Source: Formicarius rufipectus (taxonomy: Eukaryota > Chordata > Aves > Passeriformes > Formicariidae). Taken from it: a stretch of 64,000 nucleotides of DNA. Under the pieces are notes generated by a model. The model was not told the origin of the DNA and did no database searches. It saw only the letters and a program-made list of their open reading frames with translations. Below are positions 38,401-50,199 of the stretch, in pieces. Numbering within the stretch: position 1 is the first letter of the stretch; every line of letters starts with the position of its first letter. Both the position numbers and the translations under genes were made by a program. The DNA is taken from positions 468,242 through 532,241 of the forward strand of contig VXAU01000683.1 in the NCBI GenBank assembly GCA_013399695.1, written 5' to 3'.

Positions 38401-41400
38401 TTGTAAATCATTAGAGGGCAGTAGAATTTTTTTGGTGTAAAATTATTTACTTCAAAACTTCTGGTAGCCTACAGTGAATTATAGTTACTGAACCTGCTTT
38501 TATCTAAGGTTCCTGTAACTGAGCAATTAACTTTCTGACTTTTACACTAAAGCAATTCATGTGAACAGATTGTGGTTATGAAGCAAAATGCTTAGCAAGT
38601 CATAAATTGTGAATCAGTTGTTAGTTTGTCCTTTTTTTGTTTCTTTATTTTCTGAATGAAATATAAGTTTTCTGCTTGTAATGGGGTGGGGTTTTTACTA
38701 ATGTACTGAAATGTGCATATCTTTGAGATATGGAAGAATACCCAGAAAGAGTCTCAACCCCTGTCAGTTTACCATGTGGAGTGAGAGGATTCCTCTAAGA
38801 AACAGGGATTTGGGGAATCACTACAAACAAGATTCCATAGGTTATGATGGAATATAAATTTATAAGCAGAAAAATATTACCTTGCATTTACCATGAATAA
38901 GAAAGTGTGGCTGTACAGTTAATGTGAGGTAGGTCAGGATATATAAATTAGTCTCCTTTCTTATCCTTCCTACTTCAGTGAGTAGCCAAACCTACAGGGT
39001 AAGTAATGTATCTCCTTTGCATGATGATACTTCCAATCCTTTGTCCTTGCTTTACATTGCTCAACAGTATTGCCATATAAAGCATCATCAATATCACAGA
39101 AGTTTGCCCCTTTTGAATAGATGGGACAGGTTCAGAGTCTCTGCAGATACAGGCCTTATTTAATTTAGATTTTGGCTCTCAACTGCAAGAGCTACCTTGA
39201 TGGTAACTTTTGGAGAATAGTAATATGCCTATCTACTTCCTTTAAGACTAGTCTTTGCCCATTCCCTAGAAGATATTGCACTATGAAGATTATGAAGCAG
39301 AACATGATAAAAAGGACTTCTCTGACTCTTTTGACTGCTTAATAATTAACTATATGACCTCTGTTTAAAAGAAAAGCCAGGTTAACTAATGCATACTTCA
39401 ATAGATTATATTGCCTATAATATGATTATGATGTATAATGTAAATCTAGGAAATATGAAGATTAAGTGCGGATAAAATGTTCCATGTACACCATTGCAAG
39501 AATTAGAAAACCAGCTCTTTGCAAATGCCTTTCCTCATTCATTTTATGGCACTTTGCATCTCTGTGTAATTATGTATAATATAATTGCTTGAAAAAAAAC
39601 ACTTCCGGCCTCTTGGGGTCCAACTTAGTCAGAGAGGGACGGAAAAGAGTCAGTGTTTGAGTAAGGAGTGAAATTTTCTGCACTAGTACAGCATGTTCCT
39701 TGGAAATGGAAATATTTCTGCAGCGCTTCCTGCAGGAGGGCTCATCCGAGTGGTCTACATCCTACCAACTTTTAATCCAAACTTGAAACATTTTCTGCCA
39801 TCTACTTCTTTTGCACAATTGTTGTCCTGTTATCTGAAAAAAAAAGTGCTTCTGATCAATTAAAACTCAGAAATGTCTTCTATGAAGTTTCTGAAAGTGA
39901 TTTAAAAAAAATCTTCACAAGGTCAAAGATAGTAAAAGAAATGTGGCTATTTCCATTTTCAAGGTAAGGATATGGAGGAACACTTGAAGTTAGGCTCCTC
40001 TGGGTGCAGAGCTGTACCTTGTCTTAACAGCAAGTTGGGCTTTTTTGCTTTAGGTACTCTTAAGAGCACAGAATTGACTTTCTCTGATGGTCAGCTGGAG
40101 CCTTTCAACAATTAACTGAAAGGTTAGTGTAGGAAGAGAAAATAGAGTCCTTTTTCTTTATGAATTCTTCCACAGGTGTGGACTATCTCATTAGTTAACT
40201 TTGTTATTTGAAAGTTGTGAAAAGTGTCATGGAGTCTGAATGACTGCAATTACTGCTCACCTTGTTCTCTGTGCCTTGACTCAAATACCTTTAGGTAATT
40301 TGCAAAATCCTAAGATAAAGACTGATATGCAAACACCATCCCTGAGATAAATGGCAACAAATGTTCTGTATGACATGCTTTATTTGTGAGGCACTCAGAT
40401 AACACAGTCATTGGTGTCTGGTTAGACAGATGGGGTTTTATTATTCTTCTCTGATCTTTATAAGTTACCTTTTATATTTTGAAAACTGATTTGACTCTTG
40501 GCAGGACTGCTGTTCTGAAGGCTTGAGAGATTTTCTCTCCCAGTGTCCCAAAGGCAAGCAAAATGCAAAGGATTGGTGAGGGCTAAACTGCACTTGCTGT
40601 GAGGAGTGAGATATAGCATACAAAGTCCAGACCAGATGTGAGCTCAATATGCCCTGTCTTTGTTTTGATAAAGCATCAAGTGGTGGTGACCTAGATCTTG
40701 GGGGGACAAAAACTATGTCTTGAGTGCTAAATTACAATGGGATATTAGGGCTAAGCTGTGAGTACTTTTCAGGAAAACAAAACTGGTGTTGAGCAGAGAC
40801 ACTTTTACAAATTCAGTGAGGCAACCACCCTGTTTTCTTTTTCTGTCAGCCTACAATATTTAATTCAAGCAGAGTAACATGGTAATAGAGGTCACACACT
40901 GAATTTCAGGTAGCTGAGAGATGTCTAATTTAGCTGGCTTGTCCACATAGGCCTGTTGAACAATCCATAGAGCCTTTTGCAGGGGCACCTGAAATTTGAG
41001 TCACCTCCTGAAGGAGTTGTTTTTCTGGGTTAGCTACATTGAGGTTTATGAACTCTCAGTGCTGGTGTCACCTGAACACAAACATGCTTCTGTATCTTTT
41101 ATGCCAGTTATTTGCCTTTTTTTTTCATCATTTTCTAACATTTTGATCTAAGGAAAAAGCAAACTGTGATCGTTTACTAATATTGATAGACAGTATTTCC
41201 ATTTTACTGCATTTCTCTCTATATCTGGGGCTAAAAATACTTACTGTATTCAATGAAATTTGTGAAGAGCTTTTTGTTGCGTTGGAACAAAAAAAAGATT
41301 TCTAGCAAAGTAACCAGTCTGTTGGCAAAATATTCAACATTAAAGCCAGCTATAGATTAAAGCAGATAGCTTCTGTTTTTCCCATAGTCTTTGGATAAAC

Positions 41401-41754
41401 ACAAATTTCAGTTTCCCAGGCTGTTAAACTTGGCATCTTTCACCAATGGGGAATTCAGAGAGCATATGAATAAAATGTCAAATAAACAGAGGAGTAACTT
41501 CCCCCTTTTAAGATGCTGACTACACCTTCTTCAATCTCCTGTGAGGGAAGAGAGTTGAGTATACTAATGACAAAATGGCAAATGTGCAAACTCCCTCAAG
41601 GAGCACTTAAAAAGGTGCTTCATCACAGCCGTGTGACATGGACATGAATAGAGGATTGTTCTCTTACTGCAGATTCCAAGCAGCCATCGACTTTACTGCA
41701 TATTTTCACCTACGTGAATTACAAATTAGTGACAAATATGTTCGAAAGCTAGTG

Positions 41755-41850
41755 ATTACCCCAATCAGTCAATTATTCAGAAGATGTATCAGTGTGATTA
41801 GTTGCTCTCAGTTAATTATAGAAACAATAATTAGCTAATGCAGGAGTACC
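41755..41850. promoter_or_regulatory. Candidate conserved noncoding block
   Basis: CCAATCAGTCAATTATTCAG (41761-41780) is followed by GTGATTAGTTG, AGTTAATTATAG and CAATAATTAGCTAATGC within 85 bases, a dense cluster of homeodomain-type cores plus a CCAAT word. The regulatory role is inferred from motif density alone. Confidence 0.2.
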
Positions 41851-42932
41851 ATCATTCATATAATACTGATTTTCATTGTTTTAGAGATACTAATTTTAAA
41901 AAGTCCTTTGAAACCTGTATGTTGAGAAAACAGCCGAGATAACTTTCAAAAGACATTTTACAATCTGTAGGCAGTGCTTTTCTCTCTTCTAGCTCTTTCC
42001 ATCAAACTTATACTTCTGCCATCTTCTCAGCACTAGGTTCCGTTAAAAAATTATGAAATAATCTTCAAATGTAGCCTTAACAGTGAATTGCCTTGAGAAG
42101 GTTGAGTATCATGCAGATGATTAGACCACTTGCTGCTTTTAATCACTTCACTCCTGGACAAATCTAAACTGATGATAAAAATTGACAAGGAAAAACGAGT
42201 ATGTCAAAGACATTATATCTCATTCCCAGAAATACGCAATTTGCTCTGAAATTTCAGATACAAGACTATAGGATATCACACTTCTCCCTAAAATTAGCAC
42301 CCCAGGGAGAATGCAAGGTGAAGGCATTTTTTGAAAACAAGATTCTGCCAGTTGATTCCTTATATTTGGATCTTCAGTCCCAACTTATTAAACCTTTATA
42401 GCTCAGTCACATTCCCAAGTTTGAAAACTATGAGGAAAAACCCAGGTCCTCATGGGTAAATAGGAACCAAAGGCGTCGTGACACCACAAGATGCATTTGC
42501 AAGTCCAGCCCAGTGTGTCTGGCTCACTCCCATAGGGTGAAGCTAAGGACAATATCACAGCGTTTGGTGCTGGAACCACTAGGTAAGTTTTGTATGCCCA
42601 GGGTGAATAAAACAAGTCTGGAAAAAGTTAAGAGTTTTTCAACAGTTAAAAGCATGTCTGAAAAAATAAAAGTGGAGTAACCCTGCTTGTGACTAAAAAG
42701 AGCAGTTCCATAGTTTCCCATCTCCAAAGACCACGCTTGTGACCTGGCACAGGCAGCTAAACCACAAAAAGCCTAATCTCAGAAAATCATGCAGGGTGAG
42801 GGGATTAAGGCCCTCTAAGAATGCTGAGAGTGAGGCAATGGGATCATTGCTTTCATCTGCTATGATCTGCTACTTCTGCTTGACCATATTTTCCACCTGA
42901 ACCATGAACAACACAGTCTATTCGCTCTGCAT

Positions 42933-42961
42933 AGGGTGGCTGAAAATTCTTCAGCCACCCT
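42933..42961. repeat. Perfect 12-bp hairpin
   Basis: Arm AGGGTGGCTGAA (42933-42944) and arm TTCAGCCACCCT (42950-42961) are exact reverse complements separated by AATTC. The stem has seven G:C pairs out of twelve, unusual for this AT-rich window. It is too short for a microRNA precursor. It could be a DNA cruciform, a decayed palindromic-element centre, or chance. Confidence 0.95.
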
Positions 42962-45900
42962 CAGGAAGATACTAATCTCTGCATAAAACACTCCTTCTAC
43001 TTACTTCTAACTTGTACTCAAAGGAGACCTTGAGGAGTCATCTTTGCAGCCACATAGACTTTTCCCAACCTGGTGAATACCCTAAATGTTTTTATCACAG
43101 GCTAGAGATGAGCTTTTAGAATATCCTCTTTCCCCCATCCCTCTTTTCCCTAGCTCTCCTGATATTTTAAAAAACTATTTGATTACCTAAGTTTTTTGCT
43201 TTTAATGGTTTTCATTTTCATTTCACCTTTAGCTTTACTCTGAAAATCTCGCTTGAATCCTACTCCAGATGTAGCTGCCCTTGGCAACAATTGCATGAAC
43301 ATATCGCTAGTACCCTCCATTTATTTATTTATTGAAAAAAAATAAAATTGTAAAAGCCCTTCTTGATCTCAGTAGGTTATGATCATCTTTAACTTAACAT
43401 AGTCTAATGGTCAAAGCAATGGAATAGAAGCCAGGAAAATCTGCATATGATAAAAATTCTCTCAAAAAATCTTGTAAGCTTTGTATTACAGCTTCTTTAT
43501 ATAGAACGTAGGATTTATACCTGACAAGGTGTTGTGAGACATTTATGTATGGTATGCATTATTTTGCCCCTCTCCTTTTCCTTACCATGGCTTCTAAGTA
43601 CTAGTTACATAAGTTGAACTCATGGGTTTGGTGAATTCCATTGCATGCTTTCCAAACGAAACAAGTTTTCATTATCTGTTTTTGTTTCATTGTTGTACTG
43701 GATCAATAAAAAATATTAGAGGAACATAGAAATCCCACTACATTGAACTTATGGTACCTAGTCCCACTAATGCTTTAATCATCAGAACTGTGGTTGATAT
43801 ATAGTTTTCAGACTGATTTTAAAGTGCTCTTCTCCAAATAGTGAGAGAAGTAAGAGCCCTTGAACATTCAAACCAATGTTCTTCGATGCATAGATCAAAC
43901 CATAGCATTGCACTGGATTCTCTGCAAAAACGTGCAAGGGTGTTCAAGTTTTATCTGCATAAAACACAGCAGAAAGGTAAAGACTGTAGGACTGATTTAT
44001 TTGAGCATTTCTGATCATTTTGTCTGGACATATGTGACACTCTAGCAAAATTATACCACCTCTGATTTCATATTAATGCTGCTATTTCTTTGTTCTTTCC
44101 TGCTCCCTGCTGCCAACCTTGTCTCTTCCTCCATGTTTAATCCAGAAGAGGTCCAACTCATGTCTCAGGCCTTTTTTTCTTTTTGTTTTAAAAACTTTTC
44201 CCCTTCTTTCCTCTATGTTTTTTTCTTTATTTTTTATTTTGGGAGGCAGGTGTGGAAGGAAGCTGGTGGGAAATATTAGTCAAGGGAGGTATTACTGCTG
44301 CTGAGGAGGTGAAATAGGTATCACTGCTGAAGAAAGGGACTGAGATAGATCTGAGTGAATTCGTCACCATCTCTGGTATTTATCAGATGGAGGGGTGAAG
44401 ACTAAGGTAACAAACTGTAACAGACCCAACAACTACATAATTTATCTCATATATCAATATAAGGAAAAATGTCTTAATGAATTCTTCTGGAAGCTGATAC
44501 AGTAGGGATACGGACAAATTTGGGTAGTGACTACCAAATACACCCCTATTGCCTTTTCATTTATCAGCAGTTCAGGAATCACTACACTAATGAGATTTAA
44601 CAGCTTTTTTGTGACTTCAGAAAAATCCTTTTTCAGGTCAAATGTACCCTCTCCTCACACTTCTTCCTGCTGGCACACTCCTGAGGCAGAAGTAGATCAC
44701 CTTTGAGTAAACACTAAACTTAGGCAGTGCACTTGCTAGCCATATGACCAGTCTGTGTGCTTGTGCATGACCAAGCACCTCCACTTGCCTCAATTGTCCT
44801 TTCTGCAGTGCCACATCAGACACCTGGGGCACCCAAGACCCTTTCTCAGAGGTCAATCATTGTTTGCTGAAAAGGCACATTAGTTTTCTAGAGAAACCTG
44901 AAGTGCAAGTGGCATGACTTGGGCATGCCTTCATATCCCTGCAGCCCTTGGAAGTGTGGATGTAGCCCATTTCACCAGTGCAGTGTGTTGGTAGTGAGCT
45001 ACTGATGCTCTGCAGGACAACAGAATACCACAGCTGTTTTAAGGTAACAACCCAATAAACTCTGAAACTTTGAATCCTCTCATTTGGACATCATTCCTTG
45101 CAGAAGACATCCAGTTTCCAAAATATTGGAAAGGGTAGTCACCGATCTATACCTAGAAAGGTCTAAGATGCTGGATCTTATAAGTTCTGACATTTGAAGT
45201 CTGTGCTGGAGCAATACGTCCAGCCTTGGCATAAAGAGGATTGCAAAGGAAATACATTGACAGGACTGATAGAGGGCCAAAGGGTGAGGAGGTGAATAAA
45301 CAGAAACTTTCAGCAATGAAAGGCTCATATTTGTCATGATCCAGTGGGTTTTGAAATTATGTCATATTCTGAAATTCCTGAACATTTCTCTTGCATAGGC
45401 ACTGTGACCTGGGAGAGGTTAGTCCTACTCACAAGTCTTACTGTTCTTTGCCCATAAGAGTTTCCACCTGTGTGACTGACTGAATGTTTCATTTTCTTGT
45501 CTGGAAAGGCTGGAAACCTCCTTATGCTGGAAAACACAAGCAATGCAAATGTTATTGGATCAATTAGATTCAAATACTTTGTGTAATCTTGGATTTAATC
45601 TCATTTACATGAATGAAATTGTGAATTATTTTTCCTTTTTCTTTCTTCCTATGCTCAGTTTTGACACTGGAAAGCACTAATTTTGTCTCTTTCTCCCACC
45701 AACCATAGCAAAAATACTTAAGCTTTTTAAATGTATTTCTTGCATTTCATCAGAAGTTCCTCTTTTCCGCGAATGCATTGCCAGTTACATGCATTTAGTG
45801 TGGACTAGACAAATTCTCAAAGTATAATGTTCATATGTGAAAGATGACCTATAAATCAAATCCTTGGCTATTAGAATAGGCTCTCCAATAAAGAGAAAAG

Positions 45901-46258
45901 AAAATAAGGAAAGTGTGTGACCTAAGGACCTGAATAAACAAAAACTGGCATGCTAAAAGATGGAGGAGTGAGATAAAAACAAGTCAAAGACCTCTCTCTT
46001 GAAATCTCCCCTAATTGGCAAATCTCTTCTATATCACCATGGTACTGTAGCACCATGAGGAGAGAGATGCTCCCTAAAGCTGTCAGCATCCAAACAATTC
46101 AGTATATTTCAGACCAAAGAAAATAACCTGACTTATGCTAGAAAGCTACCCAAACCCCAGAACATTTCACAGTAAGCACATATCATTTGCATCTTTTTAG
46201 AACCACCATGCAACAGGCAGGGGAAAAAAAGAGGAAATTTTTACCATTTTCCAGGGTA

Positions 46259-46281
46259 TAACATACATAACATACATAAGA
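46259..46281. repeat. Short ACATACATAA tandem repeat
   Basis: The 10-base unit ACATACATAA occurs just over twice. It sits immediately beyond the 3' end of the minus-strand CR1 at 46290, where CR1 elements normally carry a short tandem tail, so it may be a decayed tail. Confidence 0.6.
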
Positions 46282-46289
46282 TAATAAAA

Positions 46290-46625
46290 GAATTGTTTAG
46301 GTTTAAAAATACTTTTAACAGCATCAAGTCCAGCCATTAACTCAACACTGCTAAGTCCACCACTAAACCTTGTCCCTAAGTGTCACATTTGCCCATCTTT
46401 GAAGTACCTCTAGGGGTAGTGACTCCACTTCTCTGGGCAGCTTGTTCCAGTGCTTTAAAACCCTTTAAATGAAGGAATTTTTCCTAATATCCAATCTAAA
46501 TCTCCCCTGGTGTAACTTCAGAAGAACATACTTCATATACTCTTGATCCCTACTGTGATCCCTGTGACCTACTGGACAGCAAAGGAGAAGCTCTCCCCCA
46601 CATCACTATGGTGTGCACTTGCACA
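46290..46625 (-). mobile_element. CR1 LINE 3' fragment, minus strand
   Basis: Read on the plus strand it is the reverse complement of a CR1 3' region: GCATCAAGTCCAGCCATTAA, ACACTGCTAAGTCCACCAC, TAAACCTTGTCCCTAAGTG, ACCTCTAGGGGTAGTGACTC, ACTTCTCTGGGCAGCTTGTT, CAGTGCTTTAAAACCC, TCCTAATATCCAATCTAAAT and CTCCCCTGGTGTAACTT, fading out after CTCCCCCACATCACTA near 46610. The element's 3' end is near 46290. The version with a Ser/Ala-type CACTGCTAAGTCCACCAC motif differs from the copy at 9611, so a different CR1 subfamily is likely. No coding frame is intact. Confidence 0.95.
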
Positions 46626-47369
46626 GCAAAGGACAGGCTGAGGGACTGGGATAACTAAGTTTGGTAAAGCAAATGTGTATTTTTCAAACATGGCACATTT
46701 CTTATGCTGAAGGTGGTGTAGAAGAATTTCAGCAATCTCTATGAGTGCAAGACACCTTTGGAGACCATTCAGTAGCATTCATGTGTTTCTCCAAGCTGTT
46801 TAATTTACTGCTTTTATCTAAGTTCTTTAGCAATCCTCAAAATATTTCTGTTTGTTGATAAATTTTGGTGGTTGTAATAATTAATGCCTGACGAATAAAA
46901 GCTGTGTCTGTAAAGTGCAATATATTTATGTATAGATAGCTGCACGTAAATGCAACCACAGGCATTCAATTATCATGAGAAAGTATTAATGCTGAGTTCA
47001 GATCCAATGTGCGTATTGAATAAAATACAAGTGCTATGTATTGTAAAAATCAGGGACAGATTGCAAGATTATACATGGAGGACACAAGGAAATGACTTGT
47101 TTAGATTATGTTATTATCCCTGGTGAAAGTAGTTCACATAATTGTTCTGTCAAGTAAGATTTTTACATTGCAAGTTAGAAAAATGTGGGGAAACTTGTTA
47201 ACCCCACTTGTCTGACCTGTTCCTATCAGAACTATCTTTAGTTGGAGCTTCAGAATCAACAAACCACATAAAGTCTACATCCCCTTTCTAACATTATTAT
47301 CCCCCCCGCTGGTTTAATTTATGTGTTTAATTTTGGTTTGCTGGGTGCAATATGGCTAATTGCTTGAGA

Positions 47370-47560
47370 ACTGTGCAACCTTACAAGTGAAATTTTGCTT
47401 TTATAATTTGTAGCACATCAAGTGCAATAATGTACATTTAATTTCTGAAAAAAAGATAATTATGCTAATAGAATTATTTGAATAAAAATTCACACTCTAT
47501 GCAGGATAATGTCCTCTACCTATTAATTCATACTAATGTAGGTCTGTAAGGAATTTTTAA
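47370..47560. promoter_or_regulatory. Candidate conserved noncoding block
   Basis: GATAATTATGCTAATAGAAT near 47455-47474, ATTATTTGAATAAAAATTC, CTATTAATTCATACTAATG near 47519-47537 and several TGCAATAATG-like words are packed into less than 200 bases, with little low-complexity sequence. This composition is typical of vertebrate enhancer cores. Conservation cannot be tested here, so this stays a candidate. Confidence 0.25.
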
Positions 47561-48814
47561 TAATATACTTCAACACAGGGCCAGAAAGGGCTAGACAGAA
47601 GCAGGACTGACAGATCTTAAATGGGACGAAAATGCTTCAGAGGTCTTTGTAGCAAAAGTTGACAGAAGTACTGCAGGTATTGAATTTGGATAGATGCTAC
47701 AAGATGCAGTAACCAGCCCTGGTCATGTTGGGGGATGTGGTCTTGCTATATTTAGCTTATGGAGGAAAGATAAGGAAGGAAAAAAAGACAGTGCAGGTCA
47801 GCAATTGCATTATATGCAAGCAGGGCTTGCAAGGTGCAAGCCTTAATGCCAATAGCCCATTACCTCCCTAAAATCTGCCAACGTGTGGCACCCAAGAAGG
47901 GTCAACCCTGTGTGAGACTGACCATGTAGAAGCTGGCACCCAAAAGGACAGGGCATCCAGCCTTTTCTATCGCCCTGGAGAGAAAGCATCATGACAGGAG
48001 AGGAGCAGCACCTCCCTTAATCCCAGGGAAATTCAGTCTACTTTTAGAACCACTGATTAGGCACCAGTGAGGCATGAGGGTTTGGGATTCGCTCATAAGG
48101 CATCAAACATACCGCTCTCTTATGCCCAGACATCCTCCATACTGGACAAACTCTGTTTTAGCACTTAAGCAGTGTCCAGGGGAGCACTGTTGACTGATAA
48201 TGAAGCTTTTGTGTCTGAGAAGGGTCATACCAAAGCTGGGTTACCCAAAAGGGCCTGGTAAGCTCTAGTGCAGCACAGGCCAGCATCTCATCTCACCTAC
48301 ACCACACTAGAGCATTCAAATTCAGGCTATTCCATGCCCTCAAGTAACAGCTGAAGCATCCTGAGAGATGTCTCAGTGCCTCTGCTTTTCAAAGCTGCAC
48401 ATCAATAGAATTTTCCGTGAAGCATTATGATTGTTGCTTGCAGTGGGGCAAGTCATGCCTTCAGCTAACCCTCTTTGCATTCAGTCTATAGGATCCCTAT
48501 AAAAGCATAGCACTGTTTTCTGTATTTTATTTTGGGCAACATCAATTTTCAATATGACCAGATCTAAAAACATACATGATCCCACTCTTTTCCCAGAGTA
48601 AACTTCTGTCCCTTGGCTCTTGCACACATTGCTCAGTCAAAGGCTGACCACTGTGCTCTCTCAACATTAAAGCACACTAAAATCTCATGCAACAGTTTAC
48701 AGTTATTACTTTTAAAATTGTACTGTTGGGAGTTTCTAATGTTGATTATTGCAGTTGTAGCAATTCCCTAGGCTTGGAATGAGGAAACTACTGCAAATCC
48801 TTTGTGAGCTGCTT

Positions 48815-48838
48815 AAAAAAAAAAAAAAAAAAAAAAAA
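48815..48838. repeat. Poly-A run of 24 bases
   Basis: Twenty-four consecutive A residues follow GAGCTGCTT and precede GAAAGTATGATAAATG. It is the longest homopolymer I noticed in the window. It could be a retroposon tail, but the upstream sequence shows no recognised element, so a mononucleotide microsatellite is the simplest reading. Confidence 0.95.
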
Positions 48839-49626
48839 GAAAGTATGATAAATGAAGGCGGTGACTTTCACACTAGATTAGTATAAAACACTTTGATTAA
48901 TGCCCAGACTGTCAGTTCATGTTTTCTCCCTTAATTGTTTCAGGATTTTGTGTTTTATATGCCATAAGTATACTTAAAGGTGATAAAGGAACAGGACTGG
49001 CAGCCTAAGAGCTTGAAAAAACTATGTATCCATGGAAAGGGTGTAGTTATGAGCAGCATGTTACTCACAACTCCACTGTGTTTCTTTCTTTACCAATGTA
49101 CTTGTCTTCCTTCTCCTGCTGCACTAAGTTAATCATCCACAGAGATGGTGATTTCAAGGTCACAAATAAGAAGATGTTTTTTGCAGCTTCTCCTTTTTGT
49201 TAGAAAAGAGGGGGGACTGAAGTCAAGCCTATTCATTTCTCAAATGCTGGCTAACATTAATAACTGAATACTTTCTTGATTTCCTCTTTTAGGTACGGGA
49301 AATAGCTTTAATATCTTGTATACCACAATGTGGTAGCTATTGCTTTTTAATGTTGATCCCTATAGACCATCAATCCCTAACTAGTGTGGCTACTTACTGA
49401 AACTGAGATGGTTTCACACTGTGATTTATAGGTAAAATGTTCCCTTTGTCATGACTCATTCCTCTAGTTGTATGGTTCCACTTAATTTTTAAAATTCCTT
49501 GGGCCATTGACTACCACTGTTTTTTAAGTAAAACTCTTTACTGATTTGATTGTGGAGTACTTAAAAACATTATTGGATTATATGGTCTCATACATTTATA
49601 GAGCTGAGTTACTTAATGATGTTACA

Positions 49627-49721
49627 GTTTTTTTTTTCTTTTGTTTTGTTTGGTTTTTGGTTTGTTTTTTTGTTTGTTTGTTTGTTTTTAATATGTTATA
49701 TGTTTTTTGTTTTGGTTTTCT
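49627..49721. repeat. TTTG-rich low-complexity tract
   Basis: Irregular TTTG, TTTTG and T-run units over about 95 bases, including TTTGTTTGTTTGTTTG near 49670-49685. Confidence 0.9.
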
Positions 49722-50140
49722 TTGATAGCTTTAAATACAAAGTGCCTTATAACTGAGGAAGAAAGAACAAGTTTGTAAGAAATAAAAATGGCTATGGCTC
49801 TTCACTGAAAACACACAGTGAGGCTATTTTTACTTTCATTGCTGAGTTTTGCAGAATAAACAGATTACAATAAACAAGAGTATAGAGAGGCGATAGCATT
49901 ATTATTATTATTTATACAGCATCATAAATGTGCATCCTGCTTAACAGACAAATAAAAGACATCTCAGGAGATCACTTCAGGTTCAACTTTGGCATAAAGT
50001 ACAACTTTCTCATGAACATTTCCTTTTTTCACTGTTGCAAAGAACAAATGTTTCAGACTGGAGTACATTAAACTGAGGAACTGAAATCCTTACCACAGCT
50101 CAAAAAAGAAAATGGTCTGATCATACTGTTTAAATGTATA

Positions 50141-50199
50141 GGCCAAAACTCACTCTGATAAAAATCTTCCTGACTGCAGTGGAGGCCAGAGCTGACCCT
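50141..50199. repeat. Possible ancient palindromic-repeat relic
   Basis: GGCCAAAACTCACTCTGAT, then TCCTGACTGCAGTGGAGGCC and AGAGCTGACCC. This resembles an old sauropsid palindromic element of the form GGCCAAATTCTGCTCTCAG, a CTGACTTCAGTGGAG centre and a mirrored GCAGAATTTGGCCC arm. Only short words match, so the call is weak. Confidence 0.3.

Larger units (their letters stand above)
35413..46289. other. Noncoding stretch, no gene recognised
   Basis: Long AT-rich unique stretch. The open frame 37183-37593 (136 codons, opening with TTG rather than ATG) follows an acceptor-like CTTTGTCCAG. The opposite strand carries frames of 121 and 83 codons over much the same place. None has a recognisable domain. 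A TTTA patch lies at 43318-43333 and a pyrimidine-rich patch near 44085-44240. The only clear structure is the hairpin at 42933-42961. Confidence 0.7.
46626..50140. other. Noncoding stretch, no gene recognised
   Basis: Unique DNA. The first part (46840-47560) is AT-rich with possible regulatory content. The interval 47580-48660 is richer in GC and has no open frame of note and no repeat I recognise. A 24-base A run lies at 48815-48838, a TTTG-rich patch at 49627-49721, and an ATT repeat at 49898-49913. Confidence 0.7.
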
